A stretch of 64,000 nt of DNA, from positions 33,199 through 97,198 of the forward strand of contig NZ_JBNATW010000006.1 in NCBI RefSeq assembly GCF_049701175.1, read 5' to 3'. Positions 42,278 to 51,087 of this stretch are shown here, in pieces. The stretch is from Thermovenabulum sp049701175. GTDB taxonomy: Bacteria > Bacillota > Thermosediminibacteria > Thermosediminibacterales > Thermosediminibacteraceae. The notes beneath the pieces were generated by a model. It had not been told where the DNA came from, did no database searches, and saw only the letters and a program-made list of their open reading frames with translations. Position 1 is the stretch's first letter, and every line of letters begins with the position of its first letter. The translations under genes and the position numbers were made by a program.

Positions 42278-42318
42278 TTTAATATGAAAAATATAAAAAT
42301 TTTAAGGAGGGCAAAGAA

Positions 42319-43521
42319 ATGGCAAAGCAGAAATTTGAGAGGAAGAAGCCGCACGTAAACGTAGGCACGATAGGGCACGTAGACCATGGCAAGACGACAC
42401 TAACAGCGGCTATAACAAAGGTATTGTCGAATGCTGGGTTATCACAGTTTGTAGCTTACGATCAGATTGACAAGGCGCCGGAAGAGAGGGAAAGGGGAAT
42501 AACCATAGCGACGGCGCACGTAGAGTACGAGACAGAGAAGAGGCACTATGCACATGTGGACTGTCCGGGACATGCTGACTATGTAAAGAACATGATAACC
42601 GGGGCAGCCCAGATGGATGGAGCCATACTTGTAGTATCAGCTGCAGATGGACCGATGCCTCAGACGAGGGAGCACATTTTGCTTGCGAGGCAGGTAGGGG
42701 TACCTTATATAGTAGTATTTTTGAACAAGGTAGACATGGTAGACGATCCTGAATTATTAGAGTTAGTAGAGATGGAGGTAAGGGAACTCTTATCGTCTTA
42801 TGAATTCCCTGGGGACGAGATACCTGTAATACCTGGGTCAGCGTTGAAGGCATTGGAATGCGGATGTGGCAAGAGGGAATGCCAGTGGTGCGGAGCCATA
42901 TGGAAGCTAATGGATGCAGTAGATGAGTATATACCGACGCCGCAGAGGGATGCGGACAAACCGTTCCTGATGCCGATAGAAGACGTCTTTACGATAACAG
43001 GACGTGGCACAGTAGTAACAGGAAGGGTAGAGAGAGGGACATTGAAGGTAGGAGACGAAGTAGAGATAGTAGGGTTGAGGCCGGAGAAGAAGAAGACGGT
43101 AGTAACGGGAGTAGAGATGTTCAGGAAGATATTGGACCAGGCGGTAGCAGGAGACAACATAGGAGCACTGTTAAGGGGAATAAACAGGGATGAAGTAGAG
43201 AGGGGCATGGTAATAGCGAAGCCGGGGTCAATCCATCCGCATACGAAGTTTAAGGGGCAGGTATACGTATTGAAGAAGGAAGAAGGAGGAAGGCACACAC
43301 CGTTCTTTACAGGGTATAGGCCACAGTTCTACTTCAGGACGACGGACGTAACGGGTGTAATCAAGCTGCCCGAAGGGGTAGAGATGGTAATGCCAGGGGA
43401 CAACCTGGTAATGGAGATAGAGTTGATATCACCGATAGCGATAGAAGAGGGATTAAGATTTGCTATTCGTGAAGGTGGCAGGACAGTAGGCGCTGGTGTT
43501 GTAACCGAAATTATAGAATAA
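42319..43521 (+). CDS. tuf: Elongation factor Tu
   Basis: Delivers aminoacyl-tRNA to the ribosome, 400 aa. G motifs are GHVDHGKTTLT, DCPGHADYVKNM and NKVDM. Domain II has FTITGRGTVVTGRVERG. Within the G domain, residues 181-191 read CGCGKRECQWC, an insert with four cysteines (181, 183, 188, 191) not found in E. coli-type EF-Tu. The middle of the gene uses GTA, ATA, AGG and other purine-ended codons almost only, while the last 70 bases return to the mixed use of the neighbours. Confidence 0.98.
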   Translation: MAKQKFERKKPHVNVGTIGHVDHGKTTLTAAITKVLSNAGLSQFVAYDQIDKAPEERERGITIATAHVEYETEKRHYAHVDCPGHADYVKNMITGAAQMDGAILVVSAADGPMPQTREHILLARQVGVPYIVVFLNKVDMVDDPELLELVEMEVRELLSSYEFPGDEIPVIPGSALKALECGCGKRECQWCGAIWKLMDAVDEYIPTPQRDADKPFLMPIEDVFTITGRGTVVTGRVERGTLKVGDEVEIVGLRPEKKKTVVTGVEMFRKILDQAVAGDNIGALLRGINRDEVERGMVIAKPGSIHPHTKFKGQVYVLKKEEGGRHTPFFTGYRPQFYFRTTDVTGVIKLPEGVEMVMPGDNLVMEIELISPIAIEEGLRFAIREGGRTVGAGVVTEIIE

Positions 43522-43558
43522 GAGCGAGAAACTCATTTTGATGCAAGGAGGGAGCAAA

Positions 43559-43867
43559 GTGGCCCGACAAAAAATACGCATACGCTTAAAATCCTACGAT
43601 AGCGGGATTCTTGATCAATCAGCACAGAAAATAGTAGAAACGGCAAAACGCACAGGGGCCAAGGTATCAGGCCCCATTCCACTGCCGACAGAGAGAAGCT
43701 TGATTACAATTTTAAGAGCTCCTCATAAATACAAGGATTCCCGCGAACAATTTGAGATGAAAACGCACAAAAGGCTTATAGACATTCACGAGCCAACAAA
43801 TAAGACGGTGGATGCATTAATGAAATTGGATTTACCTGCAGGAGTTGACATCGAAATAAAATTGTAA
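43559..43867 (+). CDS. rpsJ: 30S ribosomal protein S10
   Basis: S10/NusE, 102 aa, part of the small-subunit head and of the NusB-NusE antitermination complex. The start is GTG 43559, with AAGGAGGG before it, and not the upstream TTG of the open frame. The core IRLKSYDSGILDQSAQKIVETAKRTGAKVSGPIPLPTE is normal. It heads the S10 operon, which continues from tuf without a terminator. Confidence 0.97.
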   Translation: MARQKIRIRLKSYDSGILDQSAQKIVETAKRTGAKVSGPIPLPTERSLITILRAPHKYKDSREQFEMKTHKRLIDIHEPTNKTVDALMKLDLPAGVDIEIKL

Positions 43868-43892
43868 GTGGAAAGATGGGAGGTGGAAGAGA

Positions 43893-44525
43893 ATGAGAAA
43901 AGCAATACTCGGCAGAAAGTTAGGCATGACCCAGTATTTTACCGAAACAGGTGAGGCAATACCAGTGACTGTAATCGAAGCTGGGCCCTGTGTAGTCGTT
44001 CAGAAAAAGACTATTGAGAACGACGGTTACGAAGCGCTAAAGGTGGGATTTTTGGATGTTAAAGAGAGCAAACTTTCAAAGCCTCTACTGGGTCAATTTA
44101 AAAAATATCAGCTGAAGCCGAAAAAGTATTTAAGAGAAATTAAGATTGACGAAATGGATAAATACAATATCGGGGATGAAATAAAGGTTGATATTTTTAA
44201 ACCTGGAGAAAGAGTAGATATTACCGGTATATCCATTGGTAAAGGATTTGCCGGTGGTGTAAAAAGGTGGAACTTCAATAGAGGGCCTATGTCCCACGGT
44301 TCAATGTACCACAGAAGACCTGGTTCAGGTGGTGCAACAGACCCTGAAAGGGTCTTTAAGGGAAAGAGAATGCCGGGACATTTGGGGCATGAAAGGGTTA
44401 CCGTACAAAACCTTGAAATTGTTAAGGTTGACCCTGAAAGAAACATTATGCTTGTAAAAGGTTCTGTACCTGGGATTAAAAAATCTCTCTTATACATTAA
44501 ATCTACAGTAAAGGGCGGTAAGTAG
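43893..44525 (+). CDS. rplC: 50S ribosomal protein L3
   Basis: Early-assembly large-subunit protein of 210 aa. Start RKAILGRKLGMTQYF, and the central loop that reaches the peptidyl-transferase centre: FNRGPMSHGSMYHRRPGSGG. The Gln usually methylated at this loop is replaced by Met in the GSMYHR segment. Confidence 0.97.
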   Translation: MRKAILGRKLGMTQYFTETGEAIPVTVIEAGPCVVVQKKTIENDGYEALKVGFLDVKESKLSKPLLGQFKKYQLKPKKYLREIKIDEMDKYNIGDEIKVDIFKPGERVDITGISIGKGFAGGVKRWNFNRGPMSHGSMYHRRPGSGGATDPERVFKGKRMPGHLGHERVTVQNLEIVKVDPERNIMLVKGSVPGIKKSLLYIKSTVKGGK

Positions 44526-44550
44526 ACGAAAGACGGAAAGGAGGAGCCCA

Positions 44551-45174
44551 ATGCCAAAGGTTGCATTATATAACATACAGGGAGAACAAATAGGTGAAGT
44601 TGAACTTGCAGACAGCGTTTTTGGGCAGGAAGTAAAACCTGAGGTAATGCATCAAGTAGTATTGAACTACTTGGCAAATCAAAGGTTGGGAACGGCTTCA
44701 ACCAAAACAAGAGGCGAAGTTAGAGGCGGTGGAAGGAAGCCTTGGAGGCAAAAAGGCACCGGTAGGGCAAGGCACGGTAGTATAAGGTCGCCTCTTTGGA
44801 TAAAAGGTGGTATTGTTTTTGGCCCAAAACCGCGTTCTTATAAATATAAGCTTCCTAAGAAGCTTAAGAGGGTTGCTTTAAAATCAGCACTTAGTGCGAA
44901 AGTAAGAGATAATGAAATAATTGTTGTTGATAAATTGGATATTGAACAGCCTAAAACTAAAGCAATGGTTAAAATACTTGAAAATTTAAAAGCTGATAAG
45001 AAATCCTTGATCGTAATGGAAACTCCAAATATTAATGTACAAAGATCAGCAAGGAACATACCGGGTGTCAAGACAATTACTGTAGATACAATTAATGTTT
45101 ATGACATACTTAATCACGAAACACTTATCATGACATTGGATGCAGTAAAAAAGGTCGAGGAGGTGTACGCATAA
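44551..45174 (+). CDS. rplD: 50S ribosomal protein L4
   Basis: Large-subunit protein of 207 aa lining the exit tunnel. The extended loop TKTRGEVRGGGRKPWRQKGTGRARHGSIRSPLWIKGG has the macrolide-contact residues of wild type. Its stop overlaps the ATG of rplW by one base (TAATG). Confidence 0.97.
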   Translation: MPKVALYNIQGEQIGEVELADSVFGQEVKPEVMHQVVLNYLANQRLGTASTKTRGEVRGGGRKPWRQKGTGRARHGSIRSPLWIKGGIVFGPKPRSYKYKLPKKLKRVALKSALSAKVRDNEIIVVDKLDIEQPKTKAMVKILENLKADKKSLIVMETPNINVQRSARNIPGVKTITVDTINVYDILNHETLIMTLDAVKKVEEVYA

Positions 45175-45464
45175 TGAAAGATCCCCATGACATAATTCTT
45201 CGCCCATGGATTACAGAAAAATCCATGGCGTTAAAGGAACTTGGGAAATACACTTTTGTTGTTCATCCGGATGCAAACAAGACAGAAATAAAAAATGCTG
45301 TAGAAGCCATTTTCGGAGTTAAGGTGGAAAAGGTAAACACCATAAATGTGCGCGGTAAAAAGAAAAGAGTTGGCGTACATCAGGGAAAAAGGCCGGACTG
45401 GAAAAAGGCAATAGTTACTTTGAAAAAGGACAGCAAGCCTATAGAATTCTTCGAGAGCTTGTAA
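45174..45464 (+). CDS. rplW: 50S ribosomal protein L23
   Basis: Tunnel-exit protein of 96 aa and docking site for SRP and trigger factor. DIILRPWITEKSM and the beta hairpin with NVRGKKKRVGVHQGKRPDWKKAIV are normal. It is translationally coupled to rplD. Confidence 0.97.
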   Translation: MKDPHDIILRPWITEKSMALKELGKYTFVVHPDANKTEIKNAVEAIFGVKVEKVNTINVRGKKKRVGVHQGKRPDWKKAIVTLKKDSKPIEFFESL

Positions 45465-45502
45465 TATAATCCTGCCACACTGAAAAGAAGGAGGGAAAAA
45501 AG

Positions 45503-46330
45503 GTGGGCATAAAAAAGTTTAAACCCACTTCGCCGGGTATAAGATTCATGACAGTATCCACCTTTGAAGAGATAACAAAAACAGAACCAGAAAAATCTTT
45601 GGTAGAGATTCTAAAGTCAAAGGCCGGTCGCAATATGCAGGGTAGGATTACTGCAAGACACCGTGGTGGCGGCCATAAAAGGAAGTATAGAATTATTGAT
45701 TTCAAAAGAAATAAAGATGGTATACCTGCTAAGGTAGCTGCTATAGAGTATGATCCCAATCGTTCGGCAAGGATTGCGCTTTTACACTACGCAGATGGAG
45801 AAAAAAGGTATATCCTTGCACCGGTTGGCTTAAAAGTAGGAGATACTGTAGAATCCGGTCCTAATGCAGATATAAAACCAGGCAATGCACTACCCCTTGC
45901 CAATATTCCGGTAGGTACATTAGTCCATAATGTTGAACTGTATCCAGGCAGGGGAGGACAGCTTGCAAGAGCTGCTGGTGCTGCTGCTCAGGTTATGGCA
46001 AAAGAAAATGGTTATGCAATATTGAGGTTGCCTTCTGGAGAAATGAGGTTAATTCCAGAAGAATGCAGGGCTACGGTAGGGCAGGTAGGAAATTTAGAAC
46101 ATGAAAATATATCCATTGGTAAGGCCGGACGATCAAGATGGCTTGGTATAAGACCGCATGTGCGTGGTTCTGCTATGAACCCTGTAGACCATCCGCATGG
46201 TGGCGGTGAAGGTAAAGCACCAATTGGCCGTAAGCATCCGGTAACTCCATGGGGTAAACCGACGCTTGGTTATAAGACCCGTAAGAAGCACAAGGCATCA
46301 GATAAATTTATTATTAAACGTCGCAAATAA
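45503..46330 (+). CDS. rplB: 50S ribosomal protein L2
   Basis: Peptidyl-transferase-region protein of 275 aa. Start is GTG with AAGGAGGG upstream. GRNMQGRITARHRGGGHKRKYR and GVAMNPVDHPHGGGEG-type sequence (here GSAMNPVDHPHGGGEG with the key His) are intact. Confidence 0.97.
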   Translation: MGIKKFKPTSPGIRFMTVSTFEEITKTEPEKSLVEILKSKAGRNMQGRITARHRGGGHKRKYRIIDFKRNKDGIPAKVAAIEYDPNRSARIALLHYADGEKRYILAPVGLKVGDTVESGPNADIKPGNALPLANIPVGTLVHNVELYPGRGGQLARAAGAAAQVMAKENGYAILRLPSGEMRLIPEECRATVGQVGNLEHENISIGKAGRSRWLGIRPHVRGSAMNPVDHPHGGGEGKAPIGRKHPVTPWGKPTLGYKTRKKHKASDKFIIKRRK

Positions 46331-46350
46331 GGTGAAAGGAGGCGCAGGTG

Positions 46351-46635
46351 ATGGGGCGCTCTGTTAAAAAGGGACCTTTTGTTGATCCAAAATTGTTAAA
46401 GAAAATAAGGGCTTTAAACGAAAAAAGAGAAAAGAAGGTAATAAAGACCTGGTCAAGAGATTCCACGATAATACCCGAAATGGTAGGACATACTATAGCG
46501 GTCCATGATGGAAGGAAACATGTGCCGGTCTATATAACTGAAGACATGGTAGGCCATAAATTGGGAGAATTTGCACCTACACGCACTTTCAGAGGTCATG
46601 GAGCTCATACAGAAAAGTCTACAGCCCTTAAGTAA
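46351..46635 (+). CDS. rpsS: 30S ribosomal protein S19
   Basis: Small-subunit head protein of 94 aa: GRSVKKGPFVDPKLLKKI and GHKLGEFAPTRTFRGH. I choose ATG 46351 over the GTG just before it, because AAAGGAGG has better spacing and the family begins MGRS. Confidence 0.96.
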   Translation: MGRSVKKGPFVDPKLLKKIRALNEKREKKVIKTWSRDSTIIPEMVGHTIAVHDGRKHVPVYITEDMVGHKLGEFAPTRTFRGHGAHTEKSTALK

Positions 46636-46660
46636 TTAGGTTGAAAAGGAGGTAAAAAAA

Positions 46661-46999
46661 GTGGAGGCCAGGGCGCAAGCACGATATGTCCGAATAGCCC
46701 CTCGAAAGGTAAGGATTGTCCTGAACCTAATAAGAGGGAAAAGCGTTCAGGAGGCCCTCTCAATATTAAAATTTACGCCAAAGAGGGCTTCCAAGATAGT
46801 TGAAAAATTGATACGTTCAGCTGTAGCTAATGCAGAAAATAATCACAACATGAATCCAGATGCGCTGTATATTTATAGATGCTATGCTGATCAGGGACCA
46901 ATGATGAAAAGATTTCATGCACGAGCAATGGGTAGGGCGGCAATGGTAAGAAAAAGAACAAGCCACATTACCGTAATATTGAAAGAGAAGGAGGGATAA
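46661..46999 (+). CDS. rplV: 50S ribosomal protein L22
   Basis: Tunnel protein of 112 aa, start GTG with AAGGAGG. ARYVRIAPRKVRIVLNLIRGK and the hairpin RCYADQGPMMKRFHARAMGRA, which contacts macrolides, are wild type. Confidence 0.96.
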   Translation: MEARAQARYVRIAPRKVRIVLNLIRGKSVQEALSILKFTPKRASKIVEKLIRSAVANAENNHNMNPDALYIYRCYADQGPMMKRFHARAMGRAAMVRKRTSHITVILKEKEG

Positions 47000-47001
47000 T
47001 T

Positions 47002-47697
47002 TTGGGTCAAAAAGTACACCCTCATGGATTGAGACTCGGAATAATTAGGGATTGGGATTCGCGCTGGTACGCAGAGAAAAATTTTTCAGACCTTGTCATT
47101 GAAGACTATAATATAAGAAAATATATAAAAACGAAGTTTTACCAAGCAGGGATTTCAAAGATCGAGATTGAAAGAGCAGCAAATAGGGTTAAAGTAATAA
47201 TCCATACAGCAAAGCCGGGAATGGTAATAGGAAAAGGCGGAACCGGTGTAGAGGAATTAAGGGTTGAATTAGAATCTATGACAAAAAAGCAGGTTTCTAT
47301 AAATGTTGTTGAAATTAAAAACCCTGATCTTGATGCCCAGCTTGCAGCAGAAAATATAGCAGCCCAGATAGAAAGAAGAATTTCTTATCGCAGAGCCATG
47401 AAACAGGCAATTGCAAGGGCTTTTAAAGCTGGAGCAAAAGGTGTAAAAACAATGGTTAGCGGTAGATTAGCAGGTGCAGAAATAGCAAGGTCCGAATGGT
47501 ATAGGGAAGGGACGATTCCTCTGCAGAAGCTCCGCGCTGACATAAGCTACGGTTTTGCAGAAGCCCATACCACTTATGGCAGAATTGGTGTTAAGGTTTG
47601 GATATACAAAGGCGACGTCCTCCCCAAAACAAAGGGCGAAAAGACAGCAGAAGGAGGGGCGGTAGAAAATGTTAATGCCGAAGCGGGTGAAGTATAG
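47002..47697 (+). CDS. rpsC: 30S ribosomal protein S3
   Basis: mRNA-entry protein of 231 aa with KH domain (GMVIGKGGTGVEELRVELE). Start is TTG, two bases after rplV. The C-terminal tail (KTKGEKTAEGGAVENVNAEAGEV) overlaps the start of rplP by 29 bases and encodes its ribosome binding site. Confidence 0.96.
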   Translation: MGQKVHPHGLRLGIIRDWDSRWYAEKNFSDLVIEDYNIRKYIKTKFYQAGISKIEIERAANRVKVIIHTAKPGMVIGKGGTGVEELRVELESMTKKQVSINVVEIKNPDLDAQLAAENIAAQIERRISYRRAMKQAIARAFKAGAKGVKTMVSGRLAGAEIARSEWYREGTIPLQKLRADISYGFAEAHTTYGRIGVKVWIYKGDVLPKTKGEKTAEGGAVENVNAEAGEV

Positions 47698-48103
47698 AAA
47701 GCAACAAAGAGGAAGGATAAAGGGCAGGGCTACAAGGGGTACAGAGATAACATATGGAGAATACGGTCTGCAGGCTTTAGAACCTGCATGGGTAACCAGT
47801 GCACAAATCGAGGCGGCAAGGGTAGCTATTACGAGGTATGTAAAGAGGGGCGGAAAGGTTTGGATTAAAATATTTCCGGATAAACCTGTCACCAAGAAAC
47901 CTGCTGAAACCCGTATGGGTAGCGGTAAAGGTTCACCTGAATTTTGGGTAGCTGTTGTAAAGCCAGGTAGAATTCTTTTTGAGCTCGCAGGCGTATCTGA
48001 AGAGGCAGCTAAGGAGGCTTTGACCTTAGCCGCACATAAGCTGCCGATAAAGACTAAAATAGTAAAGCGCGAAGGATTGGGCGGTGATGTAAATGAAGGC
48101 TAA
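47669..48103 (+). CDS. rplP: 50S ribosomal protein L16
   Basis: Large-subunit protein of 144 aa near the A-site tRNA: MLMPKRVKYRKQQRGR, with GSGKGSPEFWVAVVKPGRILFE. The start ATG 47669 agrees with the family N-terminus and with AAGGAGGGG ten bases before. Confidence 0.96.
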   Translation: MLMPKRVKYRKQQRGRIKGRATRGTEITYGEYGLQALEPAWVTSAQIEAARVAITRYVKRGGKVWIKIFPDKPVTKKPAETRMGSGKGSPEFWVAVVKPGRILFELAGVSEEAAKEALTLAAHKLPIKTKIVKREGLGGDVNEG

Positions 48104-48302
48104 ACAAATAAGAGAGATGACCGATCAGGAATTGATGCAAAAGTTGAAGGAGTTAAAAGGGGAGCTTTTTAATCTGAGATTTCAGAAAGCGGTAGGTCAG
48201 CTGGATAATCCTATGAGGATTAGAGAGGTAAAAAAGACTATCGCCAGAATAAAGACGATTTTGACCGAAAGGGAAAGACAAGCAAAGGCACAAAAAGCTT
48301 GA
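48093..48302 (+). CDS. rpmC: 50S ribosomal protein L29
   Basis: Helical tunnel-exit protein of 69 aa: MTDQELMQKLKELKGELFNLRFQKAVGQLDNPMRIREVKKTIARIKTIL. It overlaps rplP by 11 bases. Confidence 0.96.
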   Translation: MKAKQIREMTDQELMQKLKELKGELFNLRFQKAVGQLDNPMRIREVKKTIARIKTILTERERQAKAQKA

Positions 48303-48318
48303 TTAAAGGAGGGATACG

Positions 48319-48576
48319 ATGGAGCGCAAAAACAAAAGGAAGGTCAGGATAGGCGTAGTAGTTAGCGACAAAATGGATAAAACCATCGTTGTAGCAACTG
48401 AGAAATTAATTAGGCACCCTCTATACGGAAAGACCATAAAGAGGACAAAGAAGTTCAAGGCCCATGATGAAAATAACGAATGCCGCGTAGGAGATATAGT
48501 TAAAATAATGGAAACAAGGCCTCTTAGCAAGACAAAGCGCTGGAGATTGGTCGAAATAATAAAGAGAGCCCAGTAA
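48319..48576 (+). CDS. rpsQ: 30S ribosomal protein S17
   Basis: 16S-binding OB-fold protein of 85 aa: RKVRIGVVVSDKMDKTIVVATEKL, HDENNECRVGDIVKIMETRPLSKTKRWRLVEI. Confidence 0.96.
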   Translation: MERKNKRKVRIGVVVSDKMDKTIVVATEKLIRHPLYGKTIKRTKKFKAHDENNECRVGDIVKIMETRPLSKTKRWRLVEIIKRAQ

Positions 48577-48600
48577 TCTTTTAGGAAGGAGGGTTAGGGC

Positions 48601-48969
48601 ATGGTACAGGTACAAACCCGACTTAATGTAGCTGATAATACCGGAGCAAAAGAAATAATGTGCATTCGAGTATTGGGAGGATCTAATAGAAAATTTGCGG
48701 GTGTTGGCGATATTATTGTTGCATCGGTAAAAGACGCTGCCCCAGATGGTATGGTTAAAAAGGGCGATGTCGTAAAGGCAGTTATAGTAAGGACAAGAGC
48801 CCCGAAAAGAAGGCCGGACGGTTCTTATATAAGGTTTGACGACAATGCAGCAGTAATTATAAACGATGATCTAAACCCAAAAGGAACAAGAATTTTTGGC
48901 CCGGTAGCCAGGGAGTTAAGGGATAAAAATTTTACTAGGATTATTTCCCTTGCGCCCGAAGTTCTATAA
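48601..48969 (+). CDS. rplN: 50S ribosomal protein L14
   Basis: Subunit-interface protein of 122 aa: MVQVQTRLNVADNTGAKEIMCIRVLGG, GTRIFGPVARELRDKNFTRIISLAPEVL. Full length. First gene of the spc part. Confidence 0.97.
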   Translation: MVQVQTRLNVADNTGAKEIMCIRVLGGSNRKFAGVGDIIVASVKDAAPDGMVKKGDVVKAVIVRTRAPKRRPDGSYIRFDDNAAVIINDDLNPKGTRIFGPVARELRDKNFTRIISLAPEVL

Positions 48970-48984
48970 TGGGAGGTGTAAAAT

Positions 48985-49308
48985 GTGGGCAAAGTCCATA
49001 TCAAAAAAGGGGATACGGTAGTTGTTATATCGGGCAAAGATAAAGGGAAGAAGGGAAAGGTTTTAAGGGTATTTCCCAAGGAAAGTAGAGCGATTGTAGA
49101 AGGCGTAAATATGGCAACAAAACATAAAAAACCTTCACCCAAGTTCCCTCAGGGTGGAATTATACATCAAGAACTTCCAATATATACTTCAAAATTGATG
49201 ATTGTCTGTGGAAAATGCGGAAAAGCCACTCGAGTTGGGCATACTTTTTTAGAAGACGGTACAAAAGTAAGGGTATGTAAAAAGTGTGGAGAAGTAATTG
49301 ATAAATAA
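48985..49308 (+). CDS. rplX: 50S ribosomal protein L24 with zinc-ribbon end
   Basis: Assembly-initiator protein of 107 aa, start GTG. A KOW motif (KGDTVVVISGKDKGKKGKVLRVFP) is followed by a C-terminal pair CGKC and CKKC that would bind zinc. Confidence 0.96.
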   Translation: MGKVHIKKGDTVVVISGKDKGKKGKVLRVFPKESRAIVEGVNMATKHKKPSPKFPQGGIIHQELPIYTSKLMIVCGKCGKATRVGHTFLEDGTKVRVCKKCGEVIDK

Positions 49309-49332
49309 CCATAGCTGAAAGGAGGGAATTTA

Positions 49333-49872
49333 ATGCCCAGACTTAAAGAAAAATATGAAAACGAAGTAGTACCAGCACTGATGAAAAAATTCAATTATAA
49401 ATCCGTTATGCAGGTTCCAAGACTGGAAAAAGTCGTAATTAATATGGGTATAAGTGACGCTAAGGAAAATCCTAAAGCGATAGAATCTGCTTGCAATGAT
49501 ATAGCTGCAATCACAGGGCAAAAGCCTGTTGTAACTAAAGCTAAGAAATCTATTGCATCTTTTAAAATACGTAAAGGAATGCCTATTGGAGCAAAGGTTA
49601 CCCTTCGGGGAGTAAGGATGTACGATTTCCTTGACAAACTGTTTAACATAGCATTGCCAAGGGTGCGTGACTTCAAAGGTGTTTCTCCTGATTCCTTTGA
49701 CGGCAGGGGGAATTATACCTTAGGAATAAAAGAGCAGTTGATTTTCCCTGAAATAGACTACGATAAGATTGATAAAATTAGGGGAATGGATATAACTATA
49801 GTCACAACTGCAAAGACTGATGAAGAAGCAAGGGAACTTTTGAAAAACCTCGGCATGCCATTTGCTCGATAA
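49333..49872 (+). CDS. rplE: 50S ribosomal protein L5
   Basis: 5S rRNA-binding protein of 179 aa in the central protuberance: NYKSVMQVPRLEKVVINMGI, GAKVTLRGVRMYDFLDKL, and IFPEIDYDKIDKIRGMDITIVTTAKTDEEARELL. Confidence 0.97.
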   Translation: MPRLKEKYENEVVPALMKKFNYKSVMQVPRLEKVVINMGISDAKENPKAIESACNDIAAITGQKPVVTKAKKSIASFKIRKGMPIGAKVTLRGVRMYDFLDKLFNIALPRVRDFKGVSPDSFDGRGNYTLGIKEQLIFPEIDYDKIDKIRGMDITIVTTAKTDEEARELLKNLGMPFAR

Positions 49873-49890
49873 GAAAGGAGGAGGGTATAA

Positions 49891-50076
49891 ATGGCAAAGA
49901 AATCCCTCATAGCAAAACAAAAGAGGCCTCAGAAGTTTTCCACAAGATACTATCACAGGTGCAGGATTTGCGGTAGGCCAAGGGCTTATTTAAGAAAATT
50001 TGGGGTATGCAGGTTGTGCTTCAGACAGCTTGCGCATAGGGGAGAAATCCCGGGAGTGAAAAAGGCAAGTTGGTAA
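49891..50076 (+). CDS. rpsZ: 30S ribosomal protein S14, zinc type
   Basis: Short zinc form of S14, 61 aa, with CRICGRPRAYLRKFGVCRLCFRQLA giving four Cys ligands. The end overlaps the open frame of rpsH but not its chosen start. Confidence 0.96.
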   Translation: MAKKSLIAKQKRPQKFSTRYYHRCRICGRPRAYLRKFGVCRLCFRQLAHRGEIPGVKKASW

Positions 50077-50099
50077 TTGCGACGAAAGGAGGTATTTCA

Positions 50100-50498
50100 A
50101 TGGCAATTACAGATCCTATTGCAGATATGCTTACTCGAATCAGAAATGCAAATGATGCCGGACATCTTACGGTGGAGATTCCCTGTTCAAAAATGAAGAA
50201 GGCTATTGCTCAAACCCTAAAAGATGAAGGTTATATACAGGATTTTGAAGTTATCGAAGATGGCAAGCAGGGCATCATTAAAATATACCTTAAATATGGG
50301 CCCAATAAGGAAAAAGTTATTACAGGAATAAAGAGGATTTCAAAACCAGGGCTCAGGATTTATGTGAGAAAGGATCAGATTCCAAAGGTATTAAACGGCT
50401 TGGGAATTGCTATACTTTCTACTTCAAAAGGAATAATGACTGATAAAAAAGCAAGGCAAGAGGGAGTAGGTGGCGAAGTAATTTGCTACGTATGGTAA
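50100..50498 (+). CDS. rpsH: 30S ribosomal protein S8
   Basis: 16S-binding protein and spc-operon regulator type, 132 aa: MAITDPIADMLTRIRNAN and ILSTSKGIMTDKKARQEGVGGEVICYVW. The open frame begins at 50070, but GAAAGGAGG before ATG 50100 and family alignment set the start. Confidence 0.97.
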   Translation: MAITDPIADMLTRIRNANDAGHLTVEIPCSKMKKAIAQTLKDEGYIQDFEVIEDGKQGIIKIYLKYGPNKEKVITGIKRISKPGLRIYVRKDQIPKVLNGLGIAILSTSKGIMTDKKARQEGVGGEVICYVW

Positions 50499-50524
50499 TC
50501 TAAAAGCAAGGGAGGTGCTAAAAC

Positions 50525-51064
50525 ATGTCCAGAGTAGGAAAAAAGCCGGTAGAAATACCAAAGAACGTTGAAGTTAAAATTGAAGGAAATAAGGTTACTA
50601 TAAAAGGCCCCAAAGGCACAATAACAAAAGAATTTCACAAAAGTATGACTATCAAAATGGAGGATGGCAAGGTAATTGTTGAGAGGCCATCTGATGAAAA
50701 AGAGCATAAGGCTCTGCACGGTTTGACCAGAAGTCTTATAGCAAATATGGTGAACGGGGTTGTCAATGGTTATCAAAAAAGCTTAGTTCTGGAAGGTGTA
50801 GGCTACAGAGCGGCAAAACAGGGCAATAAGTTGGTATTGACAGTTGGTTATTCTCATCCGGTAGAAATTGAAGCTCCTGCAGGAATTGAATTTGAGGTTC
50901 CTGCGCAGAACAAAATCATTGTGAAGGGGATAGACAAGGAGCTTGTAGGGATCGTTGCAGCAAACATCAGAAAGGTAAAAGAACCCGAACCTTATAAAGG
51001 AAAGGGTATAAGATACGAAGACGAAGTAGTAAGGAGAAAAGTAGGTAAGGCCGGTGCTAAATAA
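50525..51064 (+). CDS. rplF: 50S ribosomal protein L6
   Basis: Protein of 179 aa near the factor-binding site: MSRVGKKPVEIPKNVEVKIEG and the C-terminal PEPYKGKGIRYEDEVVRRKVGKAG. Confidence 0.97.
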   Translation: MSRVGKKPVEIPKNVEVKIEGNKVTIKGPKGTITKEFHKSMTIKMEDGKVIVERPSDEKEHKALHGLTRSLIANMVNGVVNGYQKSLVLEGVGYRAAKQGNKLVLTVGYSHPVEIEAPAGIEFEVPAQNKIIVKGIDKELVGIVAANIRKVKEPEPYKGKGIRYEDEVVRRKVGKAGAK

Positions 51065-51087
51065 GGCAAAAAGGAGGGTTGTTGATT

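Noticed and set aside
42798..43298. Long minus-strand ORF inside tuf
   Set aside because: It comes from the purine-rich codon style of tuf on the plus strand; no ribosome binding site or family match.
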